From Tetradesmus obliquus (Eukaryota > Chlorophyta > Chlorophyceae > Sphaeropleales > Scenedesmaceae), in contig CP126191.1 of assembly GCA_030272155.1 (NCBI GenBank), positions 2,192,501 to 2,256,500 on the forward strand: a stretch of DNA of 64,000 nt. The letters run 5' to 3'. This document shows positions 40,688-52,410 of the stretch, in pieces. The number at the start of each line of letters is the position of its first letter. The stretch's first letter is position 1. A program made the position numbers and the translations under genes. Under the pieces are notes generated by a model that saw nothing but the letters and a program-made list of their open reading frames with translations, was not told where the DNA came from and ran no database searches.

Positions 40688-43600
40688 TCAGAGGCGGCTG
40701 TTATCACCATTGCTGGATGTTATGATAAGGCCTGGTGGCAGCCTAGCCCCGACAGGAGTAATGCTGGCACCAGGTGACGCCTGCCCGCCGCTGCTACCAA
40801 ACCGCAGCACAGCTCCTGTGCCCCCACTTCCACTCACGCTGATTGCTGACAGACCCTTGCCTAGTGAATGCACCATCTGGTTGAATGCTTGACGCACTGG
40901 CTGGCTGAAGCTAGCAGGTGAGCCTTCTACGCTGTGGCTGCTGCAGGCAAGCCGACTAGTGTGAGCATGACCTGCGGCAGCTTGACTGCAGCCATACGTT
41001 ACATTGTCGTTGTGAGCTTGGTTGATGATTGTATTTGGTGCACTGCCAGCCGGCGAGTGCAGCATCAGCAGCTGGCCTGTGGCAGGGTCCAAGAAGAGCT
41101 GCGAGGAAGCTTGGAAACCTTGGACGTGCGTGAACGACGGCTGTCCTGCTTGAGGGTCGAAAAACTCAGCACCTGAGCGATGTTGCAGCCCACTGCCGGA
41201 TTGCTGCTGCTGCTGCTGCTGCTGCTGGCCTGGCTTGCGCTGCAGGGCCGTGCGCACCCAGCGAAAGGCCTCGTCCCGCATGAACTGGTACACCAGCAGG
41301 CACAGGAAGCCGGCTTGCAGGAAGAGCTGCAGAGCGCCTGCAGCACAACACAGACCAAGCAGCAACACACGAGGATACAGAGTACCCGTGGAAACAACAA
41401 TGCTGCAAAATTGCATACATATAGGTGATTGCATCATCCATGCTTAGGTGCCACGGAAACACCAACCATGTGAAGCTTGCAGCGCCAGCAGAAGGTCACT
41501 CACCTCCACAGTTGCCAACCAGTGTCAGCAGCAGATCCGGCGGCTCCACAGTGACCCTGTACCAGGCAGACTGCATGCGCACCATCGCCTGCACGCACAG
41601 CACATACACGCAGATGTTCGTGACAAGGGTGCAGCAGCAGCAGCAGCAGCAGGATGCACGAGGCAGCACTAACGGAAGCACAATCCTGGCGGCACACAGG
41701 CAGCTGCAACGCAAGGGCACATGCCCAGTAATGATGAATGGTGCTGCAACACAGGATCGTACATGCAATATGCACAGCAGCAGATCGCCACATGCAGCAT
41801 GCTGCTGCTGTCAAGCAGTCAATGATACATGCGCTGCATCGCCGGGTGCTGCAGTTGCTGGTAGTATGGTTCTGGAGCAGGCACTCTGCAGGAGCTGCAT
41901 CACTTTGTTCACAGCTCAGCACCACCTTGGCACATTCCTGCTGCTGGCGTACCGCATGCGGCTACCAAAGCAGCCTACCTGTGTGTAGTTTGCCAACTGC
42001 TGCTGCGTCAGCTGCCCTGCACAGGGTGTTGCTGCAGGCAGCACGACCCTGTCTCTGGAGGCATACGTGATGAACCACTCGTGCCTCAGCTTGGCAGCCG
42101 GGGCACTCTGGTTGTGCGTCTCCACAAAATTTGCCAGGTACGTTCCACCCAAAACCTGCAGCCGGCATGCGCGCACAGTATGTTGCAGGTCCAGCACATG
42201 GACAATGCTGCTGTTGGCTCATATCGAGGCTGATTGCAGCACTGTCCGCAGCTGAGGCAAGCCGGTGTTGAAGCATCACGACCAGGCTGCTGACCCATGA
42301 TGCCCAGGCAGCAGATGCTTGATGAGTGCAGCATATGTGCTTGCATCGTGTGCATCACTGCATGCTACTAGTATGGGACATCATCTGGGCTCACGGGTGT
42401 TGGCAGCAGGAAGATGCCGCCTGGTGTATCAGGGGCGTTTGTCTCTGCCAGCATCTGCAGGCCACTGCCCGGTGTGGTGTCATTTTCCCACGTTGCTGGG
42501 TCCCAAATGGCAACAAAGCCATTCAGCGGCTGCTGTGTGAACGTGAAGTTCATAGTGTACTCCTGGCCAGGCTGTAGCACCAGGCAGCCTGCAGGGCGAG
42601 AGCCACATGCAATGAGAGCAGTGCCCAGCCCCCTTGGCCTAGGCAAGCCACAGCACTCCATTCCACAATCAGCATGCAGTGCATAGCAAGCCCCAAAATG
42701 CTGCTGTCAGGCAGACATATGCATGTCCGACAATGCACACCATGCCGTTTCCAGCAGCATGCAAGAGCCATGTGAGCACAGCTGCTTGTTGTGTTTCTCG
42801 CGATGTGCTGCAGCATGTTTGTGGAGTCAGCAGCAAGCTGCCAGCATCCAGGGCATGGCTCACCTTGCTGTGCTTGCTCCACTTCGTCCCCGTGGCTGCT
42901 CCAGATGTCATTGTGCCTGCAGTCACAGCAGCATGTGTCGCAGCATGTTTTGGCGTCAAACTTACGTCGCAACTTGTGGTCATCTCCGGCGGGCTGTTAT
43001 ATGGCATTCACCCCAGACAAATGTGAGGATGATAAAGTAAGTCTTGGCTATATTTCCAAGCTGTGGGCGTGTTTTCAATCAACTGCACAGCCACATGACG
43101 TTCCTTCACTGCCACTGTCCTGCTGCAGCCAAATGTGCCGCTGCTGCGTGCATGTACTGTGTGCTGCAGCCAGACGACTGACCTGTTGCTGATCCAGCAG
43201 CCGCTGGGTGCTGTGCAGCGGATGCGTGCAGGGAAGGGGCCCTGGGTATCTGCCCACTCAACGTAGGATGTGACAACTGGCGGCATCCTGGTGTAGGCCA
43301 CAAGCTGCGGCAGCAGGTGCCACAAACAGGATATAACTGTGCTCTTCAAAGAGCATGTACAAGCACATGGACGGCGGCTGGCTGCAGTAGTTGATCTTTG
43401 CAGAATCTGCCTTGTAAGAGCTTGAACAGTTGGCTGCCGTCAATGGCCAGCTGTATCAGCGACAGCCTGGCGTCACAGTAACAACGGGATGCAATGCTCT
43501 GCAGGAGAACTATGGAATGACTCATGCAGGCAACCTGCAGCGGCCATGAACGCGGCTCACCTGGCTAGCAGTGTACGCCACAGCAGCCATTAGTGCCAAC

Positions 43601-43860
43601 ACTGTGAGGATGCCTCCTGCCACACTTGCAGGCTTTGGTTCCAGGGAGTACATGTCTGCTGCTGCTACCAGCATGAGCGGCCTCAGCCTGCTGTCATCAC
43701 CTCCTGCTGCTCCCAGGGAGAGCACAGGCTCAGGCGTAACAGCCGTGCCGTCATCTTCTGCTGTTGGCATTGCAGCCCTTGACTTAGCCTGCTGTGCTTT
43801 GCCTGGCGCCGTGATGTCCAGTGAGCACACCACCTCACCCTGCAGACCTTCGTCCGCCAT
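40688..43860 (-). CDS. Two-pass membrane protein of unknown family
   Basis: I do not recognise this gene. Exons 43561-43860, 43183-43304, 42864-42916, 42395-42588, 41979-42155, 41504-41588 and 40688-41337 keep one frame and give about 526 residues. A cytosolic-looking N-terminus leads to one transmembrane helix (GGILTVLALMAAVAYTA, about 80-97). A lumenal/extracellular-looking region of roughly 200 residues follows, with CTAPSGCW, YTMNFTFTQQPLNGF, NDTTPGSG and NQS and NYT sequons. A second helix (LQLFLQAGFLCLLVYQF) precedes a cytosolic tail with a Gln run and Ser/Gly-rich sequence. An extra exon between 43305 and 43560 cannot be excluded. The topology suggests a receptor- or channel-accessory-like protein, but no function is claimed. 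Confidence 0.7.
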
Positions 43861-46649
43861 TGACGTTCTGCAACAGGCACGTGAGCAGATGCAGATGCTG
43901 AGAACATGCTAAAAGGCAAAAAATCATGCAATTATCGCAGCAGCTGCTTCATTGGGGTCACTCACCGAGCAAAACTAGCGTACTGCGATACGACCTTGGT
44001 CTACTTTCCTTAATCACTAAATTCCCTAAAGGTTCCTAAGGAGTGAACAGTCTCAGATAAAATTCCACCTTCTTCAACAATGGTCAGCTCGGACGACGCG
44101 TTGTCATGCTTTGACACTACGTGCTACAGCTGAATCTAGTCACAGATTCTCTCACTACAGAGCAGCCACATGCTGCAGGCAGTGGTCATGAAGATGCCAA
44201 GTACAGTAATGGACGATACATTCAGAGCGGAGAGTACTGTTACACAAACAACACCAGATACCTTGATTGCCGCGTCAATCAAAGCCACACAGACAAAGCA
44301 ACCATGATAGGCAGATGCTGAGCAGTGCAGCACACACAGACAGCTGTCAAGGCCACCTGCACCACAAGAGCACGCCCAACAATCATGCTATGCAGATGCA
44401 GTGACAGCGCTTGCCACTGAAACGCACGCGCCTCTGCCATGAAAACTCTGCTGCATCTTTGCATCTCACCAGCAAAAATGCCTGCAGTGATCAGCAAGTT
44501 GCACATCATCCGCTCACGGCAACTGATGCCCAGAGCACCACCATTCCCCCTTGAAGGGCACGCCACTCTCCCTCCCAGTGTACTGCCACTGCCTCCAGGG
44601 CGTGCAGCCACATATACACAGCAAGGACAAATCACATGCCCACCAGCAACACTGACAGCTGATGGCTGGCATGCTGCGTATGTACAAGCCTTTGCATGCC
44701 AAGCCAACAGCAAACTGTACAGGCAGCCACCCCTTCCACCAAGCCACCACATATGCATACGTGTTATACCGCCTGCACACGCCCTGACACCTGTGCAGCT
44801 CGCATATTTTGTGCTGCATGCTGCACGCCACCAAGCCCAACGCCATGTTCCAACACGACTGCCTGGACATGCATTTGGTAGGACGCCTCAAGCACACCAT
44901 GCATGGATGCTGTAGGTCCTCCAACTGTGGTGTTCTGATACTGCTGCTGCCACATGCTGCCTGCCCCAAGTACACCATGCACCATGAACCTGTGCGAAAC
45001 TGCCATTCCTGGCTCATTCCTGCAAGACACAGGCCCATACATGCCAAGAGAGTGGGCGGCAACAAAGGCCAGCAACACGCAGCAGTCGAAGGATTTGTGC
45101 TAAGAACGCCGCCGTGTGTTGCTTGTTGCAGCAAACATCGCCCTGATGCACCCACACATGCATACCATACATACCCACCGTCACGGCGGACAACACAGCA
45201 GATGATGCTGACTCACTGCTTGTGCTTCACATGCCACGTGCACAGCAGCCAAACAAAGGAAGGAGGCATCAACATCACAGGTACAAGGCCCCACGAACAC
45301 ATGTTCACATGCTGTTTGGGCAAATGCAACCACCAGAGAGCTACTGCCGCTGCTGTGCCAGCACCACACCTTGGGTCGGGTACTGCACCCAGGAGCAGTT
45401 ACAGCCAGCCGAAGCAACACATGGACAGCAGCTTTGTTGTATTCTGCCTGCGTAATCGCATGCTTCTCCTTCTGTCCCATACGACTCCACCTGCCACCCC
45501 AAACCCCACCTGCCAGCCTGCACGCCACCACCCCGCTCCCACACACCCATACGCAACCAGCACCAGGACTGCATAACATATTCGCAAGTGCAGAGAGCAG
45601 TGCATCACCAACGGTTGGTGGCCACACAGGAAAATTGGCTGGCATGTGCAAGCAACATCAAGGCGGTTGCCGCCCATGCCTGCTCACGCACATGCACTAC
45701 AGCTTCCGCTTGGCAGTGCGACGGTAAATACATGTACAAACCGACTGCAGAGGCTACATAACAGGCATGAATATTCTACACCAACGGCCAGCATGCACCC
45801 CGTGCAAGCTCTGGCAGAAGAAACTGTTGCTACAAGACATGAAGCCACAACAAGAGTGAGTGAGTGTGACTGCGGAGTACCACTGCACAGCCGCCGCGCA
45901 GGAATAGGACAAAGCAATGAGCAGAAGTATGTTTGTAAGGCGTCACAACCACGCGCACACATGCACTGTGCTAAGCACACACAAGGGAGTGGCCAGTGGC
46001 ACTTCAGGCGACACAACACACACCCAAAGCAAGACGCGCGCCAAGTGCTGACCGTGATTGCTGCCTGATTGTACGTAAACATCATGTGGGTGTCAGGACA
46101 GGCTCTGCCCAGCATGGCAATGCTCCTGCTGGCACAAAACGGCAGCATATCCACACTGCACATGCCCCACTCTGCTGAGCACAAGCACGGCTCGACCTGA
46201 TGTTGCCCTGCATTGCAAAGCATGGCATCAGCTGTGCTGTCTGTGTGAGCAGTTCGCCTGCGCCACGCGGCAACCAGCAGCTGGCCCATCACCCCATGAC
46301 TGTCGGCTGTCAGCACACAAACCAGACTGTCGGCTGTCAGCACACAAACCAGCACATAACCCTACGCCTACCCCTGCAGCAGTATACAAAGCACTCTGCG
46401 ACCAACTCAGCTGCTGGTGCAAGCACAGCTGCCCGTTGGCCTCGGCACACTCCCATGCACAACGTGCTGCCTCAACCACCACCATCCCTGCCAGACAAAG
46501 GAACCCACACACCATATTCATCATCACATTACAACATTCACGCTGTTCCCCGGCTGTCCATGCCGCAAAGTGCGGCATACAGACAGCGCGCCCCGCACAC
46601 CTGAACCACAGCAGACCAGGCCAACCTAGCCCGTACAAAAGCAGCTGCC
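43861..46649. other. 2.8-kb interval, promoter of the membrane protein and 3' region of the PI4K gene
   Basis: No gene was recognised on either strand. A minus-strand TGTAA at 46529-46533 lies about 120 bp past the kinase stop and is a candidate polyadenylation signal. A short tandem duplication at 46298-46351 is listed separately. Confidence 0.4.
46298..46351 (+). repeat. 27-bp direct tandem duplication
   Basis: Two identical 27-bp units (beginning GACTGTCGGCTG) abut at 46298-46324 and 46325-46351, in the 3' flank of the kinase gene. Confidence 0.9.
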
Positions 46650-49600
46650 TTAAAAGCGCGGGCATGACATCGCTGCTGCGCCCAGCCCCGTTGCTGTATA
46701 TGCGCGGCGCCAGCAGCCAGTGGCTGGCCTCAGCGCATCATCCATGTAGGCCTGCAGCTCCGCAACAAACGCCGCCCACTGCTCCTCAGACAGGCCAGAC
46801 AGCACCTCATTGCACTTGCGCGGCGCGGCACGCACCACCGGCGGCGGGTACATCACGCACTGCACGCCGGTGCGGCGCCGCACGGCAGCAGCTGCTGCTG
46901 CGCCCTTCTTGCTGCCAGTCATCGTGCAGCGCGCGTGCACCGCCTGCGCGGCCTTGGCCTTGAGCCCCTGCAGCATCCAGTTCTCACGCAGCTGCATTGA
47001 ACGCGCGATAGGCGGCAAGCCAGCTGGGCTAGGCGGGACACCTGGCGGCGTCGGCGGCAGCCCTGCTGTGCCAGCTGGCACGGGCGACGCCAGGGACACT
47101 GACAGCCCCATCATGGGCCTGGCATCTGCTGCTGCACCGCCTGGTGCTGCTGCTGCTCCACGCGGCAGCAGCTGTGTGCTGCCAAGGTACTCCGTCAGCT
47201 GCTCGGCTTCCATGTCTGAGATGCTGCCTGCACCGTACAAGCCGCTCGGAGACGCGCCAGCCATGACAACGTCGTCCTGCCTGCCGCTGCTGCTGCCGCT
47301 GTTGCTGCCCAGCTGGCCCTTGCCATGCAGGCTGCGCAGCACGCTGCCACGAGGTGTGCCGCCGCCGCTGCTGCCGTCACATGCGCCTGCTGGGTCATCT
47401 TCCAGGTCAAATAGCAGGTCAGCATCACCAGGCGCCCGGACGCCGTTGCTGCCTAGCGACATGGCTGTGGCCAGGTTGAACACAGTGCCCTCACTCATCA
47501 CAGACGCCAGGTCGCTGCTGCTCGCCTTGCCAGCCGCCGCTGCTGCGGCGGACGCAACGGCCTTGGCAGCAGCTGCGGCCTCCTCATCACCGATGCTGCT
47601 GCAGTTCGCCAGCCGCGAAGGCGCGCGTGGCCGCTGCTGCTGCTGCAGCTGTGCGACCTGGTGGCGCTGCTCTGCTGACATGCTGGCGTCCAGGTCCTCT
47701 TCGCTGTCCACCTCCTGCTGCTCTGGCTCGTCGCTGCAGGGCTCCTCCCCAAGCTCGCTGCTGTCCAGGCCCTCCTCATCAGCCTCGCGCAGGCTGAAGG
47801 CCGCGCAGTCGCCGCTGCTGCTGCAGGAGCTGCTGCTCATCATAGCGGTCAGCTCGCGCGTCTCAACAGCCTGCGGCCAGCAGCGCAGCACAGAGCAGGC
47901 AGCACAGAGCAGGCAGCACATGTTGTGGTTGTCGCCTTGCCAAAGGTGGATGGCGCAACACATGCCAGTGACTAATGATGAACAATCAGCTTTGACACCC
48001 TCGTCATTGACGAGCCTGCTGGAACAGACGCTGGATGGCAGTCTGCAAGCAGCCATCACTTGTTGCAGGAATGCCTGGCCAGCTTCCAGCCAGCCGACTT
48101 CCTGCATTGGCACCCACATGCCATCCATTGCACTTGCCGCCTCACCTGCCGCGCTGCCACGCATGCCTTCTCCAGCTCACTGGGGCAGCTGTCATCGCCA
48201 TCCAGTGCGTCCAGGGGGCGGCTGGCCAGCGCGCCGATGTCTGCCAACGTGAGGCCGGCAGCAGCGCAGCGCTGCAGCAGCGTGGTGGCCACCTCCAGCA
48301 CGCGCAGGCACTCGGGGCGCAGGTTCGGCAGCTCCTGCAAGCAGCAAGAAGCATGGTCAGCGCTTCGTCAGCACTGCAATGCGCACAAAGTTTCCTGTGT
48401 CATGAGGCGCATCACATCACGTTGCTGCACTGTTGCTGCCAGTACTCATACCCATGGATGCAATTGCAACTGCAAACAGCAACAAAGTCACTTCGTGTTC
48501 GTGTCAGCATCCGTACGATTGCTGTGCGCCAGATGTGCAGCTACCACAGCTGACAGGACACTACCGAAGCCGGCCATCACTGGAATTGCTGCTCACCCTT
48601 TGCAGCAGTGCAATGTCAGCTGCCACATCCAGCCGTGCAATGTACGCCAGCTCGTCGTCATCAAACGGCAGGCAGGCCTGAGGCCAGTGCAGCCACTCAA
48701 AGTAAGGCGCCTCCAGCGCCTCAGGCAGGCAGAAGCCGTGGTCGATGGGAATGAGCTCGTAGCTGCCAACAGACACCACAGCTGCTGCTGCTGCCGCGGC
48801 ATTGATGCTGCTCATCGTGCGCATGCCGTGGCGGCAGCTGGAGAAGTCGCGCGGAGCAGACACCGGCTCCCGCACGAGAATGTTGCCAGCATGGCGATCC
48901 GTGTTGAACAGGCGAATGTCCAGGATGCCGATTGCGTGCACGTCGCGCGTGCGGAAGCGGCTGGCGCCCATCTCATTGGTGTCCGCAAGGTGGTGCACAA
49001 ACTCCTGCAGGGAGCCCAGCTTCAGCGGCCGGCCGCCGCTGCCAGCGCGCAGCAGCTGCCCCTCCGCTGCGCCCAGCGACGCCATGCTACTGCTGCTGCT
49101 GCAGCCAGCCAAGCCGCCAGCACGCCCAGCTGCTGCCCCGACGGCTGCGTAGTTGTAGTTGAACAGCCGGTGCTGCGCCTGCACCAGCACGGTGTGCGGC
49201 ACCTGCGCGAAGTGCTCGTGGTCCAGCAGGTATGCTGCCACCTCCCGCATGGCTGCCTCGCCCACACGCACAGTGCTCTTCCACCCCGGGTCGCCCAGCG
49301 CGCGCCCGACGTAGCCCTTAGGGTTGGCTGGCGCCAGCGGCTCCTCGTCACAGGGCTTAAAGATGGCGCACTTGCGGCCCGCCTCATTGGGGAAGAAGTA
49401 TGTGCCCCCCATGCCCTCACGCGCAGCCTCAGGCTCCTGCAGTGCCTGCATATCCCAAACCAGACAGCAGCAGCCAGCAAACCAGAGCGTCAGGCTAACA
49501 GTGTATGTGTGGGACTGCAGCAGGAAGCACGTGAGATTGTGCTGTCAGTACACATGCCGCATGTGTACTGAAGGGGCACCACTGCTGTACGCGGACGCTG

Positions 49601-50699
49601 CATGCAAGATACTGATGTGTGTGTATGATGGTGAGCCACGACTGCTGCTGACCAAGCCTGCTGGCCCCCAAGCATTGCTGGTGCTGGTGTCTGTTGCTGG
49701 ATGTGTCATGACTGCTGTGCAGCCTGGGCGCTGCACTGTCATCGCTGCTTGCATGCTGCCAACGTGCTGCTTCCGTGCTGGATGCATGCACCATGCATTT
49801 GCATGCCATTGCTGCAACATGCTGTAACATGCTGTAACGATGGCCTTAGCAAGCTGTGTCACTGCTGCAGCGTCTGCTGCAGCACCCGCTGTTCTGCCTG
49901 CAAGCAGTCGCCCCTGCACACACCTTCAGCCCCCTGACAACAGACTTGACTAGGCTCCGCACGCCTGTGTTTGTGTGTGCGGTGCAGGCCACCTCAATGT
50001 GGCCCTCCTCATCTACGTCAACCTCCTCAGCGCTGGGTGAGCTTCCCACAACGCCAGGAGCCCCGGTTGCTCTGCACGCGGCACCAGCACAGGCAGCACA
50101 GCACGTGTCAGCACATGCATGACATCATTGATCCTGTCACACCTGCTGTTCCAGCTCATGCAGAGGTGTAAAACCCCGTTCTAAACAGGTTTCACCCGTG
50201 CAGAAGTGTGGTATTTGCTGTCTCTTGCACAGCTCGTCCGATGCTGCTGCGCTTAGGCACTAGCACTGCAGTCCCCTAGCAGCCCTGCGACTGCCAACCC
50301 ACCTGCTGATTTCGAGCAAACCGCTCCACCCCACAGGTGTGCTGGATGCTTCAGCTGCCCGTGGGGTGCTGCTTGTATGGCTGCTGTTGCTGTTACTGCT
50401 GCTGCGACTGCCCCCGCTGTGGCTGGCGAGCTTCTCACTTGCCCAGCCAGCCGGGGGCGCTGATATAACAAATCCATGCGTTGTCGTAAAGCAATCTGTT
50501 CTGGAAAAGTTAGAGCTCTGCAAGCCCAGGACATCAGTAACCTGCAGGGAAAAAAAGGACGTTAGCCTGTGTTCACCGACACCAGCAAGCCCTGATGAGA
50601 CAGCTGGCTTGCTGCTGGCACACCCACCTGCTGTCCTGGTGTGGCATTTACACCAGCTTGAACAACTGTGCACGTAGCAGTGGGCTGCTCAATAAACAT
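46650..50699 (-). CDS. Type II phosphatidylinositol 4-kinase gamma-like protein
   Basis: This belongs to the plant/algal PI4K-gamma family, members of which phosphorylate phosphatidylinositol or act as protein kinases. Exons 50628-50699, 50303-50541, 49924-50071, 48597-49445, 48146-48334 and 46650-47870 give 905 residues. The kinase domain spans about 150-500: GGTYFF, then CAIFKP with ATP-binding Lys183, DEEPLAPANPKGYVGRALG, VRVGEAAMREVAAYLLD, IGILDIRLFNTDRHAGNIL (catalytic loop), LIPIDHGFCLPEAL (metal-binding Asp) and YFEWLHWPQA. A long Ser/Ala/acidic insertion follows, then a helical end finishing in MSCPRF, like the C-terminus of plant members. The N-terminal 150 residues are divergent and show no clear ubiquitin-like domains, unlike many plant homologues. 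The first two exons are supported by phase only. Confidence 0.9.
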
Positions 50700-52410
50700 T
50701 TTCTCTCCTCTGCAGGCGAAAGCACGGCGGGTAAGCCACCTGCAGCACAAGGATTAGGAGGTGAGGGGCTGAGCTGGAAGCTGCTGTGGGGACAGCAGCA
50801 CTAAGCCGGGGAGCCCTGCAGCCCATTCCGAGTACATCATTTGTTCCTTGACCATGTAGAAGACGCTGAATACCTGGCCTGCTGCGTCGGTGCAACGGGC
50901 ACGGAGCCTGGTCGCTCGCAATCGCTAGACTGCCTGCTTTGTCCCCACCCCGTGTCAACCCTGCTTTACAGTCCGCTGAACGATTATGTAGATACGAAGC
51001 ATCTAAACAGGCTTGTAATGGGCAGCAGCGAGAGCTAACTGCTGGGCTAGGCCAAAGGGCTTCCTGGGTCGCACACAAACACAGCGCTCACCGTAATGCT
51101 TTTCGGACTGCTCGCTTACAGCTTCAAGCGTGGTGTAACGCTCTGGTCCCTCACATACAACGGAATTGCAACCTGTGGGCTGAGCCCTCTAAGAGGCAAA
51201 CCAATCTAATGCTGCTAGAGACCCATGATGTTTGGTAAAGACGCAGCGAGCCGCTTGTCGCTTCCTATAGAGAGCTTGCCAGAAGGACCTGGGTCAGAAC
51301 CCTCTGTTGCTTACAGTGCACGCACAGGGACACCAAATCAAGTATCGACAACCCCAAACCAAGCCGATGCACTTTTGCTGTTTAGCTGCCATGACGCCCT
51401 CGGTCACACAACGGCACGGTGTGCCCAAACGTGATCGCCAGGGCTGCGTCCGAGTTGCTTGTAAGGCTTTTCATTTGTAGTCACTGACCTTAAATTCCGT
51501 TTGCGACGATCTTTGCCCTCTTGGCGATGATCCAGCTGGCTGTAGTTCCTGCCAGTGCAGCTGGCACCAGTGGCCACCCGCGGGGGCCACCCTCCCCAGG
51601 CTGGGGTGCACCTGCTCGCAGCTCAGACGTTCAGCAGCAGCAGGATGAGCCTAATGAGTTCATTTCTGCGAATTTGATTGGTACTAAGCTCAAACCGAGT
51701 CGTGCTTGGTGTGATGAGCAGCAGCTGCGCATGCGCACCAACCCTGGTCGCCAGAATGCCAGGCGCCCTGAGCCATGGGTTCCTGCCAGTTTTGCTGCAC
51801 GCCGAAATGTTCCAGCTGAGGAACCTCAATCACATGGTGCTCCGTGCAGTGGCTGCCTGCAGCGCTTCTGTGCTGGAAAACACAGGCCCTGAGGGCCCGG
51901 GCAGGGGCCAGCCGGCCCCCGCAGAGTTTTTTACGTCTGGTGCGGAATGTCGCGCAAATGCACTCTCCTTGCTCGAATAACGTGAATGCAGGTGCACTAG
52001 TACCGGTTACAAGACTTTCAGCACTGCTGCAGGCCAGCAAGTGCCCGGGTGGGACACCATGCAATGCCATCAGTGAGTGACCAGGCACACACCGCTGCAT
52101 GCACACGCAGGCGTTCCCGCACTGTGGAGCGCGCAGCATTGTCTGCATGCAAACGTGGCGACGTGCTTTGCTGCCGCGCCAAGCAGCAAGATTCACCGTG
52201 CTCCAGACACGACACCTACTGCATGACTACCACACAAATCAAACACGACGATGCTGTGGTGCATGGCTCACAAGCAGCAGCCACTACACAGCTTGCGAAC
52301 AGCGCCAACTCAGGCCAGGCACTCCCGTTGCAAAGCTTGCAAACATGACTGACTCAGTGCATCAACTGCCAGGCCATGGCTGCCTCACAAGCCAGCTGCT
52401 GCAGCGCTCC
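50700..52410. other. Interval between PI4K start and NUP50 stop
   Basis: No gene was recognised. It should contain the PI4K promoter (just right of 50699) and the NUP50 3' UTR. A minus-strand TGTAA lies at 52007-52011, about 400 bp past the NUP50 stop. Confidence 0.35.

Noticed and set aside
42917..42993. Possible exon of the membrane protein upstream of 42916 (open through SPPEMTTSCD)
   Set aside because: Including it leaves phase 0 at the next junction and breaks the frame into the following exon. Joining 43183 directly to 42916 restores both phases.
43305..43560. Cys-rich open segment (CSSSYKADSAKINYC) as an extra membrane-protein exon
   Set aside because: No acceptor and donor pair gives phases compatible with both neighbours. 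It is left as a possibility in the gene entry only.
46810..48252. 480-codon plus-strand open frame opposite the PI4K 3' exons
   Set aside because: Mirror of Ser/Ala-rich coding sequence on the other strand. The minus strand has kinase motifs, splice sites and a family-typical C-terminus.
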